Origin: Saccoglossus kowalevskii
Lineage: Eukaryota > Hemichordata > Enteropneusta > Harrimaniidae
Assembly (NCBI RefSeq): GCF_000003605.2
Contig: NW_003131853.1
Location: 340,917-404,916, forward strand
DNA length: 64,000 bases
Reading direction: 5' to 3'
A program made the position numbers and the translations under genes. The notes under the pieces were generated by a model. It saw nothing but the letters and a program-made list of their open reading frames with translations. It was not told where the DNA came from and did not search any database. Positions 41,301 through 53,300 of this stretch are shown piece after piece (positions within the stretch are counted from its first letter, which is position 1; each line of letters starts with the position of its first letter).

Positions 41301-44300
41301 AACTATTCTATATGTTTACGTTGCAACGACAAGGAACATGGAATAGTCGTTAAATGAACAAGATGCCAGTGTTCACCGTATACATTATTCATTGTGGTTG
41401 TGTTATTAACATTAGTATTTTACCGTAAGAAATATTGACGTTTCATTGTTGTTTTCGAGAACTACTTGGGCGAACTGTACCAACCCCGATAGGCGGCGCT
41501 GTTTATCTTGACACATCGTCATCTTTTGTTGGATTTCATACAGTTTATTAGTCATGTCCTTTGCGATGACCTCATGCATCTCCTGCTCTTTTTGGTTTAT
41601 CGTCGCGTGGAGGCGCTGACAAGAATTCGACACTTGTTCTTTCAGACTGGCTGCATCTTCCTACAAAAACACACAGGTGGTAATTTCTTAAATAAGTTCT
41701 TTCTGTAGACTGTAAAATGGAAATTTAAATTTACGTTACGTTAGAAGAGCAACTCACCTGAATCGAATCTCGTCCATTTGACAGAGCTATGAGAAAATCG
41801 TCAATATCGCTCTGCAGTCCAATCATTGTAGCCACGTTATCGCTCATCTGTTCCTGTGGATATAATGACATTTTTTGATGACTCGATTGCATAACGTTTT
41901 GCATACGTGATCTAACAGTTAGTATAAACACTGGAATGATATGGCGAAGGTGATTTAAAATAAATAGCACTTTTTACATAAATAGACGATATAATTCATG
42001 CCACTTATCCATCATTGATATTATCAATTATCGTCACGATCATTGTGTAATGAAATGAACCACTTGTCAGGTTGTAATGATCGGAGCCGTCATTTCCATG
42101 ACGTGTTTATTCATTTATACAATCTCTGTATACCTTGATAGTCTTAAAAGCGCTATGTGCCTCACGGACATGGTGTCCTTTATGCTCCCCAAATCGCTCA
42201 CATATGAAACATATCGGTATTCGACAGTCATCGCAGTACAGTTTTAACCCTTCGCCATTGTGTACAAAACACTGTAATGGCTGGATGCCATACGTGCGTT
42301 GTACAGGACCATCATGAGATAGCGGTACCAGCTGATGGGTGTTAAATACACCTTTGTTTGGGTGACACATATTTCTACAGAGGTCACAGTATGTGACTTG
42401 ACACTGGACACACTTTGTTATAGCAGGCTTATCATCACATATTTCACATGTCTGCCGTACTATGGACGTTTCTTGTTGTTTGTATCGGCTAACGATACTA
42501 TCAAGAAGGAAGTTACGGACCAGTCCATTTAGTCCCGTCTCACTGCGCAGTATAACTTCCCGTCTACAAGTCGGACAGTTTATAACAATTCCATCTGAAT
42601 CTTTAGAATCTGTTGGTACATCGCACGGTTCGTCGGCCTCTGGTCTACAATCACCACCATCGTCGCCGTGGCATGTGCTTGTAGCTGTGGCGGCAAATCC
42701 ATTGGATTTCGCTATCAAATCTTCCAAACATTTTCGACAGAACGTGTGAGCACATGGCAAAAGAAGAGGTTCGTTGTACAACTCCATGCATATTGTACAT
42801 GAAAGCTCTCTCTCCATAGGATTTTCCATCGCAATCCCCCAAACAAATTTAAAAGTTATAAGTCTAACCGTTTTATGTTAGATGTCACAAAAAGCGTCGC
42901 TCAATAACAATCTCGTTAATCCAGACGGTTAACAGGTGGTTTAATATTTAACGTTGAGTTCGAATTGCTCCCTCTGGCGACAATATGCTATATTGATATT
43001 TTGTGTTGTCTGTCCATAGATAAGTACAACCCTACTGATTGTCAGGGTCTGTCATGTGACGAAGACAAATGTATACCCTCAAGCTGGAAATGTGATTCAT
43101 TCGCTGATTGCGCTGATCGAAGTGACGAAAAAGATTGTGATACGGACGCAACAGGTATATACCACACTTACGCCCCTATTTCTTGTTCGTGAGTTAACGC
43201 TATTTTGCCACGGATACGTTTTACACCTGAATTTAAATACCATCAATCTTCCAAGAATTTCATTAACCCCGTATACTGTTTTCCGGAATCCAAATCTTCG
43301 AGAGAGACCATTTAGTCATAAATATATGTACAGCATATATTTTCAATTCTTCTTCATTTTTTGTCACCGGGACTCACTACAGAAAAATGGTAACGCGAAT
43401 ATATATTTCTTGTGATTTATTATCATTTGTTCACAGCGCTTGTTATTTGCACGTCATTTGAATTTCTATGCGATGCAACAAATTGCATACCAGAGTACTG
43501 GGTGTGTGATGGTTTCAGTGACTGTGGAGATTCCACCGACGAGGCGAATTGTGGCACTGGAACTGGCGATGGAACAGATGGTAACGTATTGAATGTAAAA
43601 TTGTATACTTGTAATCATGTGACTCGTTTTAAATTGTCCAGCGCCGATGTCATTTTCGGTCACTATTTTGCTGGTTCGGTCGCCTTCATCATGGTGCTGA
43701 TGTGCGTATTGAATTGTGGGATACAATGGTTTGTAAAACAATGTACTTCCTTCGTATGATTGCTCGTTATAACCTGATTAAAGCGCAGTGGTCGCCGCGC
43801 AGCGCGTGTTCGAATTTCATGTAAATAGACAATGCATTTTACATGCGTTGTATACGTCGCTATGAGTCCCATATCGAACAGGACGCGACACGACGACTGC
43901 CGCCCTTTAATTTGAACTGAGACTTCACTGTTTAGTTGCGTATTTACGATTGGTAGATAGTTTTGCATTCAAGCTATTTTTTTTTCAGATTCGGGAAACG
44001 ATTCTGTTTATATCAATGCACACACAGTCATGGTTACTAGAGGAACTTCTAGCAACCGTGACACAATTCACAGTTCCTCGACAATTATGTGCAATATACA
44101 CATATATAATGAAATTATGTTATGATACATACTTACTGTTTTATTTGTTTTTACTGTTTTGTATTAATATACCAGAGATATTTTTGATGATTTATATTCT
44201 CTGCCGTACTATGCAGCGTTTATATTTGCAATTTCAGGAACTTGTGGTCAAAGTGAATTTCTGTGTGATACCAACAATTGTATTCCTGATTTTTGGGTAT

Positions 44301-47300
44301 GTGATAATTGGGATGACTGTATAGACGGCACGGACGAAGCAAACTGCAGTAAGTATCAATGAGTATTATTTCTATATTCACCATATCTCCAGTACCATTT
44401 GTACCATAATTCACATTTTAGATATTAAACTTGAATACTCTCGTTCATTGCGAATCAAATGTATTATGAACATTATAATTTCAATCAAATAAATTGTTTG
44501 TAAATCCTATTGCCCTCTTGACTTGCATAATTAATATATTAATACACGTGTAACACGTTTTATGGTACCACATTTACAAGTAATTGCATATTCTAAACTA
44601 AATTCGTATCATTGATACAGTTATACTAGGTTTGTACTAGTGTAGACCTTCCAAGTACATGAGTGTGTAGTTCAGTGCACTGTCTGTGTATAGGAATTGT
44701 GCTTGTAAGTGCATTTGTATTTGGAATATTTTGCGCCGACAGCAATTTAGAGTAGAAATTGTCTCACCCCTTATCGTCACCACATTCCTCTCAATTATTC
44801 TCCACTCCATGGTCATGGAAGACAGTGTTTTATTGAAATTACTATAGCATATGCTAATGCATACATTGACTTAACAGCTGGATGCGGCTCTGGATTTGAG
44901 TGTGGTGACGGTTATTGTATTGTCAGTGGATGGATATGTGATGACTTCATAGACTGTGTAGATGGTACTGATGAACTGGCAGAAAACTGTCATTTACGAG
45001 GTAATGCAATGTCTTCTAAATCCAGGTACATGCCAACAATGTCTTCTTTGACCGAGGTTCGAATTACCCACAATCCCACGTTTTCATATTGTTCATTGTG
45101 TTATTCCGTACATTCATATGCATGTTTCATTTCACGGGCAGTCAGTACGAAAGAAACCAAATGGCGGCTTACAAAAATAAATCTGCATAGTGAGATCAAG
45201 TAAAACTAAATGCACCGTCAACACAATGGCTTACATTGGCTTACTCCCGGCAGTCATTTGAGCCATTTGTTTATTCCTGTAAATATAGTTCCACCAACAT
45301 TGTAAAGCATAGCCTAGTAGTAGGATGTGGAATGGGAAAAAAGTTAGAGGTTTTCTGATGAAAATGATGACCCAAAATGTGTCAGTCACAATCACGGTAG
45401 TGTGTATTGAAAGCGAGGCAGTTTAATTTGTGAAATACGCGAAGACTTTAAGTAAACGCACACTTCCGGGGTTCACTAGTCACCTAGCAACCATGGGGTC
45501 CATAAATTATGTTTTAAAATGGGTAACAGGTCCTTGTTTGACAATTTTAGAATCCAAAGTTGTGTGGATATACTAGTAATGTGGGTAATGCCACATCGAT
45601 TTAACCAGATTTTCTGATGCTGCAAAACCTGTATAATCAATTTAGAGTGGGTTTTCCTTGAAAATTTGCTTCAATGAGTGGGTTTTTCGATGAATTTAAG
45701 CTCCCGATTCGTGATTTTCACCAAAATTTGGTGCCTCACATTCTCGTATATAAATAATACAACGATTCTCCCTGGATCCCTTTCAGACAACACGTTTTTA
45801 CTAATAGTACACTTGCATATATGTATGTTATTGATAAGTAGAATAATATTGGATTAAACACATTGATCCACATTTTTAGATTCTTCGTCAACGTCAGTAT
45901 CATCAGCATCGGAATTGGAATCGGATATTGATTTGTTTTGCTGTGCGGATTCTCTAGAATGCCTCCCGATATCAGCCGTATGTGACACATTTGATGACTG
46001 TTCAGATGGGAGCGATGAAATTAACTGTGATTCAAATGAAGCAACGACGAAATCAACCCCATCAACTGCTGCTCCAGATCCACCAGGTTATTCACTTCAT
46101 TCCTTCACTTTAGTTTTTCAATAACGCCATTCAACTCAAATAAACTTATGATTCGCCTGGACGCGAAACTACTGAAGTGAATTATGTGAATCCATGCACT
46201 TCGGAATACTATTGTAGAGCGCTGGCGAATGTAATTTAAACACAGACAAATAGGAAGCCGAAACGATCGCCAACGTGCGGTTGCGCTGGAAATCTGAAAA
46301 ATTGAAAGTTTATTATATTGAACGAATCAGATATATCATGTCATAGTCCCTATGACACCAATACTGCTATATGATTAAACTCGGAGTGTAACTTTAATTT
46401 ATATATTTATATATCATTGTAATTAGCTCCACCTAATTGCACGGAGAGTGAGTTTGCCTGTGCATCTGGTCAATGCATACATCTATATGGCGAATGCAAT
46501 GGTGTTGTTGACTGTGATGATTCTACTGACGAGGTGCCAGAACAATGCATGTACAGATACCAAGGTAACCTTCTCGATTTACAGATAAATGTTCATGTTA
46601 GTTTTTGTGTGATGCTAAACAAAGAAAACTCACTGTCTCTATTGTTTACTTACTTACACAATCTCTGCCGAGAGCAAAATATAAACTGCGACTGATACTT
46701 TGTTCGATAACATATTTTGCAGTGATGAGAACTTATTATGTGTCAATGCACATATTGAATAACGTTTGCAACACCTTTAATACTCGCAATAAATTCAGCT
46801 AACGCCCATTCTTCCAAGCCCCGACCGCTTACTGCTGTCGGTGGCGTGGTTGAGGGTGCTTAGAGAATGTCATACATCCATCATGACATCGAAATTAATG
46901 TAGCACAACGAAGATAAAGAGAATGAGATATTCAGTCGACTAACTGTGCATGTTATTTGTAACTAAACATGTACAAATATGTTTTTTCAGAGGGAAGCGT
47001 GAATTTGTTTCCCCAGGGATGGAATATTCCCTATTTGATATTAACAGACGACGAAAACATTTATGAAGATTTCAAAAATAACTTTTTTTCGGATCATGGA
47101 TTCGATCGCGTGAAAGGTGAAAATCCACCGGATTGGTCTGGATTTCAGACTTTCAGCTCCAGCCCTGACTACAGCGACATGGAAGACGTCCTGAAGTTGT
47201 CTACTGAAGAAATTGCACACTTGGGTCATCAATTCGATGATTTCATCTTGCAGTGTACATTTGATCAGAAAAGCTGTGATATGAAGTATGTGTTTTATTT

Positions 47301-50300
47301 GTATCCGCCACTCCTATATGGTTCAAGTTCACCCATCACCAAGAGAGTCTGGTTTCCCATTTTTTTTATTTTTCAATTGCACAGCGGGAATTTGTTAACA
47401 ACATACTAAGATTCATATTTTTTATTTTTAAATACATGTTCACATTTTTGAACGCCAGAGCTTCAATTATGGGTTCAAACATGTCAAGCGTGCCACAATG
47501 TTACGTTTCAAATAATCTCAAAATGCAAAACGTGCGAGTAAAAAAATTAAGTCCCACGTAACTTGGTATTTAAAGAAATGGCAAACGTCAAAAATGAAAC
47601 ATATTTCAAACATATGAAGTATAACAATGCCAAACATGCAAGTCACAAATGTAAACGTTTTAAAAATACCATATGTGCGAGTATAAGAAGCTCAAAGTTG
47701 GTTTTCAACAATAATAAATATAAAAGCCATTAACGTAACTGTTTCAACAAACGGGCTATTTCGAAAGTAGGAGTCAAAATTATATAATACTACATTATAG
47801 TGGCATATTTGATTCTCGTTTTTTTGTTTTCAAACTGGCACTCTATGTATTGACAATATTTTTTTTTCAATTCTTTAGTGACTTCATTACAATCCAGGAC
47901 GACAAATATGGCAATTGCTTTCAATTTAATCATGGTAGAAACTCAACAGGCCGGTATGCTAGCAGAACAGGTGCAAAATATGGTAGGTATAGCTGAGATT
48001 AACGTACAGCATGAGCTGAAAACATAAAACATTCCTGTAATGTACACCCACCACTTACTGCGGAAGTCAAGCAAGTGTTCAAAACGTGATAAAAAAGACG
48101 CCGCCATCGGTGCGCGTGGCCCAATCAATTGACTAGCTGTCAGCCTAACTTGTCAAACAAAACATCGACGCGCCAAACTGAAAAGGTTGACGCGCCAAAA
48201 TAAAAATGTTAAACCACGCCCACTGCTTCTGAGCACATCAAACTCGTCAGCTGACTACTAAACATGGCCGGTAACGTGAGTAACACGGGCAGAAAATTTA
48301 AACGAGGTGCTGAAACATCGGGGCATTCGTAAAATATGGCAGCGATCCGTTCATTGTAGATCAAGCAAGGGCAACAGAGGTTTTTACCATAAGCTAGGTG
48401 ATGGTGACTTGGAGCTGATCGAAACTTTGAAAAGATTACAACCATCTATAACGTATCGTGCTATTGCAGACCATATCAATGAGCATGGTGAAGTTGTAGA
48501 AAATGTTTCAATCACTACTATTTCGCGGACAGTTCGAACCCGATTGTCAGGCGGCCGATGGACTTACAAAACACTAACACCGGTAGCCTTGGAGAAATTC
48601 ACGGACGCTAACATAGCATATTGCGATGAATATGTAAATTTTCTGCACACCCAAGCCCCAAATACACCCGTATTACCCCCCCCCCCCCGAGCTAAACCCG
48701 GTCGAATTTGTATCTGGGAAACTTAAGAAAACACTGAATATAACGCGCTAGCCAGAATTGATCTTCCCTTGCGATACTGGAAGCATTACGAGAAATCAAA
48801 CCATCCGATGTGCTGGGATATTACCGAGCTGTTGGGTTCTTAAATATCAATGCTGACGCTTATGAACTAAAAAAATGTTCCTGGTCACAATGTATAGATG
48901 ACAAAAATAATTAATGTCAGCAATGTATTTTTCACAAAACGACTGCAATCCAAACTGCCACATATGGGGACTAAATAACGATATATTGAAATATTTTGAA
49001 CTAATAACTTTATTGATCTTGGTGTAAAAATGCACTGTTGTACAACACTTTACAATGTATTTTGTTTATGCTTTGTCATATTTGTAAGTTTATTGTGTTA
49101 TTGCTCTGCCAGCAAACAATTCTCTTTGGGTTTCAAATTGACAATTTTAGTTTCAACTGAAAACATACTTATTCATTTTTTTCAAAACGCTCTTATCATA
49201 ACTATTTGCCATCAGCACAAATATGTTACCCCTAAAGTTACAAAATAATAGCAAATAACACGAACTCTCAATTATGTTAACTTTATGCAAACAAAATGTC
49301 CATTCCCTGCCAACAATTTTAGTAACAAACTCACCAATTACTGTAACTATGAGATACAACTACGTATACGTAAAGTTGTGTCCAAAATTTAGAAAAAATA
49401 TATTTTCTTGTGTCAGCTCAATTTATTTGGGTTTTTTTTCATCAATTTAGATGAATCAACGAGAAAAACTCAAAAATAATAAACATAATGATACTATATT
49501 TTACCATGAAAACAAAATATAGTCAGTATTCACAAGTCACCTAACATCCGAGCGGATTCATATAATTTTAATAAATTATTAGTTTCATCTCCTGGATCAT
49601 CTTGTATCCCAGTGTGCTGGTTATTGTCAACTCAATGCCAGTAGTGGTACTGTTTTCCGACGCTTGTTTAGTTTCCTTATTTACAGTATTTGAACTGCCA
49701 AATTTCCTATGGTTGTCAATATTTGTAGGCTGAAAGGGGACGATAAGTCATTCTCGNNNNNNNNNNNNNNNNNNNNNNNNNNNNNNNNNNNNNNNNNNNN
49801 NNNNNNNNNNNNNNNNNNNNNNNNNNNNNNNNNNNNNNNNNNNNNNNNNNNNNNNNNNNNNNNNNNNNNNNNNNNNNNNNNNNNNNNNNNNNNNNNNNNN
49901 NNNNNNNNNNNNNNNNNNNNNNNNNNNNNNNNNNNNNNNNNNNNNNNNNNNNNNNNNNNNNNNNNNNNNNNNNNNNNNNNNNNNNNNNNNNNNNNNNNNN
50001 NNNNNNNNNNNNNNNNNNNNNNNNNNNNNNNNNNNNNNNNNNNNNNNNNNNNNNNNNNNNNNNNNNNNNNNNNNNNNNNNNNNNNNNNNNNNNNNNNNNN
50101 NNNNNNNNNNNNNNNNNNNNNNNNNNNNNNNNNNNNNNNNNNNNNNNNNNNNNNNNNNNNNNNNNNNNNNNNNNNNNNNNNNNNNNNNNNNNNNNNNNNN
50201 NNNNNNNNNNNNNNNNNNNNNNNNNNNNNNNNNNNNNNNNNNNNNNNNNNNNNNNNNNNNNNNNNNNNNNNNNNNNNNNNNNNNNNNNNNNNNNNNNNNN

Positions 50301-53300
50301 NNNNNNNNNNNNNNNNNNNNNNNNNNNNNNNNNNNNNNNNNNNNNNNNNNNNNNNNNNNNNNNNNNNNNNNNNNNNNNNNNNNNNNNNNNNNNNNNNNNN
50401 NNNNNNNNNNNNNNNNNNNNNNNNNNNNNNNNNNNNNNNNNNNNNNNNNNNNNNNNNNNNNNNNNNNNNNNNNNNNNNNNNNNNNNNNNNNNNNNNNNNN
50501 NNNNNNNNNNNNNNNNNNNNNNNNNNNNNNNNNNNNNNNNNNNNNNNNNNNNNNNNNNNNNNNNNNNNNNNNNNNNNNNNNNNNNNNNNNNNNNNNNNNN
50601 NNNNNNNNNNNNNNNNNNNNNNNNNNNNNNNNNNNNNNNNNNNNNNNNNNNNNNNNNNNNNNNNNNNNNNNNNNNNNNNNNNNNNNNNNNNNNNNNNNNN
50701 NNNNNNNNNNNNNNNNTTTTCGGTTCTATCGAAGTTATTAATTAAGATAAATTTTTCGAATAATGAAATCCCTGTATATTGTATTTATAATTTGTTTCAG
50801 TTAAATTTAAACTTTGAGGGTTGCAAGTATTACTTTTAATTAATGTATGTATATGCATGTATGTATTAACTGTCTACGTGCAGCTTTCCATGAGGGTTGT
50901 TCAGAACCTGGTCATTTCATTGAATAAACCCTTTAATGTCGAATTCTCAATTTTGTGAGGTATGTTGATATTGTGGATGAGTAATGAGAACTGCCGAATA
51001 TACATGTTTTACATATTTACAAAATTAAAATGCAATCTAAATGGTAATGATTTGCGCACCATTTAACTGAATATCATTCACAAACGCTTTCTATCTTTAA
51101 TGATAGGTTTGAAATTGACTCTATTCACCGAGCAATACGAATACATTAGCATTTATGGTCGTGATTCTGGGGTACGTGTGGCTATTCAACCTCTCTTCGT
51201 CCCGGCATTCCCCGAGGATGAAGGAGTCACGATAAGACCTGGATCTATATCATCTATCGGCATAAGAGAGGTAAATTATGTTGATATTAATCATACACTC
51301 AGATCAACATTCAACTTCGTATTGATTAAATGTTTGGTATATTTACATACAGCTTAGTATAGAATGTAAGATCTTAAGACATTGAAATCAAGACATTATT
51401 TAAATCAAAGGTATGAACCCGAAATAAAATGGTACTTATTTTCTGTATATGACTCCAAATTGCACGTCAACTGAAATGATATAATTGGAGTTTTGATATA
51501 CTTGCGTGATTCAGAGCCTATTATAGCAATATCATTGTGGTACTCACTTCGCATGTACCTTGCCGCATTTCGTTGACACCTCCATATACTTATCTTCGTT
51601 TTGGCATTACCAGTACTGTTCTCATTCCCATATGTGTATCGATGTATTCGATATTACCAGCAGCGTTCATTATATTCCAGAACGTTATTCATCGTAAACC
51701 ACATCCCTATGGAAACTGCACACAGAATGCCGAGTTTGATTCCATGTATGGAAACGATTTCAAGTATACGAAATTGGTAAGATTTAAAAAGTTTGAAAAA
51801 TGCTATTTATGGAAATTAGAGTATATGGTCTCTGTGTAACAAAATTGCCTGGGTTAGCATGGTTTGCATTATCATCACCATCATACATTATATGCAACCT
51901 GGTTGAGCTGTGGGTTGGAAAGATGTTTTCATCTGTGTCCCCCCATAATCCAGGAAATTGTTGTCAAGGCTGGTTTCTTGTTTCTGATTCTAGCATACTA
52001 GTAGTCACCGGCCCAGACCTGTGTATAACAAATTGTAAGGGCAACATAAACATGTTTTTTGGTCTTGCAATGACACACTACACTTGCCCGTCGCATGCGT
52101 ACTATTTATAAATGTATGTTTTATGGCCCGTAACAGAACAAGTTTATATTACAACACTATTCTAGTCAAAAGAATTGTGTCCCCAACGCATTATGTTCAA
52201 TAATAATGACGGTTCTTTATGTCTTCAAATGCGATTTAAGAAAATTGTTTAATTATGTATATGTGTATGTATGAATATAATCTGATAATTGAAAAAAAAA
52301 ATCCCACAAATACTCAGTAGAACACCAAGTGAATTGCGAGAATCCCATAATGCATCTCATTTTTTACGTACACAATGATTGGCAATAAAATTATGACGTA
52401 AACATAAAACTTTTAACTTATACCCAGTCTCACTTGGTGTGACATAGTTTAATTGAAGAGCCAATGAGGGCGAATATTTTTGAATATATTTAGATAATTC
52501 TGTTTCATAAATTATTCGGTAGGAACATATGTATTGCAGAAAATGTCGCAGTATTTGTTCGATAAATTGAAGTACAATTCTCACGCATCATTGACGTATC
52601 TATACGAACTGGTATTCGATGCGCATGAGTGAAAATGTTTCCATTATTGCCTAACACTTGCTCTTTTTATGATAAATCATGACATTATATTGTTTTTAAT
52701 CAGAATGCATTTTCAAACAATTTCAAATTATTTAAACCTACTGAAAGTTATCCTCATTGCTTTTTATTTTGATATAGGCGTGTGAGTCAACCTGCTTGCA
52801 GCATCAGATATTAAAACACTGTCACTGTGTTGATACTCATCTCATTCAGGCACCAAGATGTCATCTGCTTAATCGGACGCAAGGTAAGGTATATATCACG
52901 TAAGTTGTTAGCGCAATGCATTGTGGTCATTGTGGTTTCCTGTCGACGCAAATCTCGCAGCCTGATTGCACACAGATGACAATAACCAACAACTTTCAAC
53001 ACGCTCGACATTTTAATGTACCAAAACGCACCCCGTTTAATAAAATTAATTTCATTTCATATTTTAATTATCGTCATATAAATAAATACGAGTCTAAATG
53101 TGTCCTAAACAGACTCTTTATGAACAAGTCATGACTTGTTATTTGTTTGTTATTATTTATTTCCAGATGTGTGTAAGCAATTGATGTACTTTTTTTACAA
53201 AGCTGATCTCCTGCCATGTGATTGCAAGCAGTCATGCGAGTGAGTACATGCTTACTAGGCGTGCATGAATACAACACCCGAACCCATCCCAAGATACGGT

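Noticed and set aside
24768-46264. 17-bp string CAAATAGGAAGCCGAAA shared near 24768 and 46248
   Set aside because: A single exact 17-mer in a 64-kb AT-rich window is not far from chance, and the flanks do not align.
49709-50839. 376-codon open frame
   Set aside because: It is open only because it runs through 960 N.
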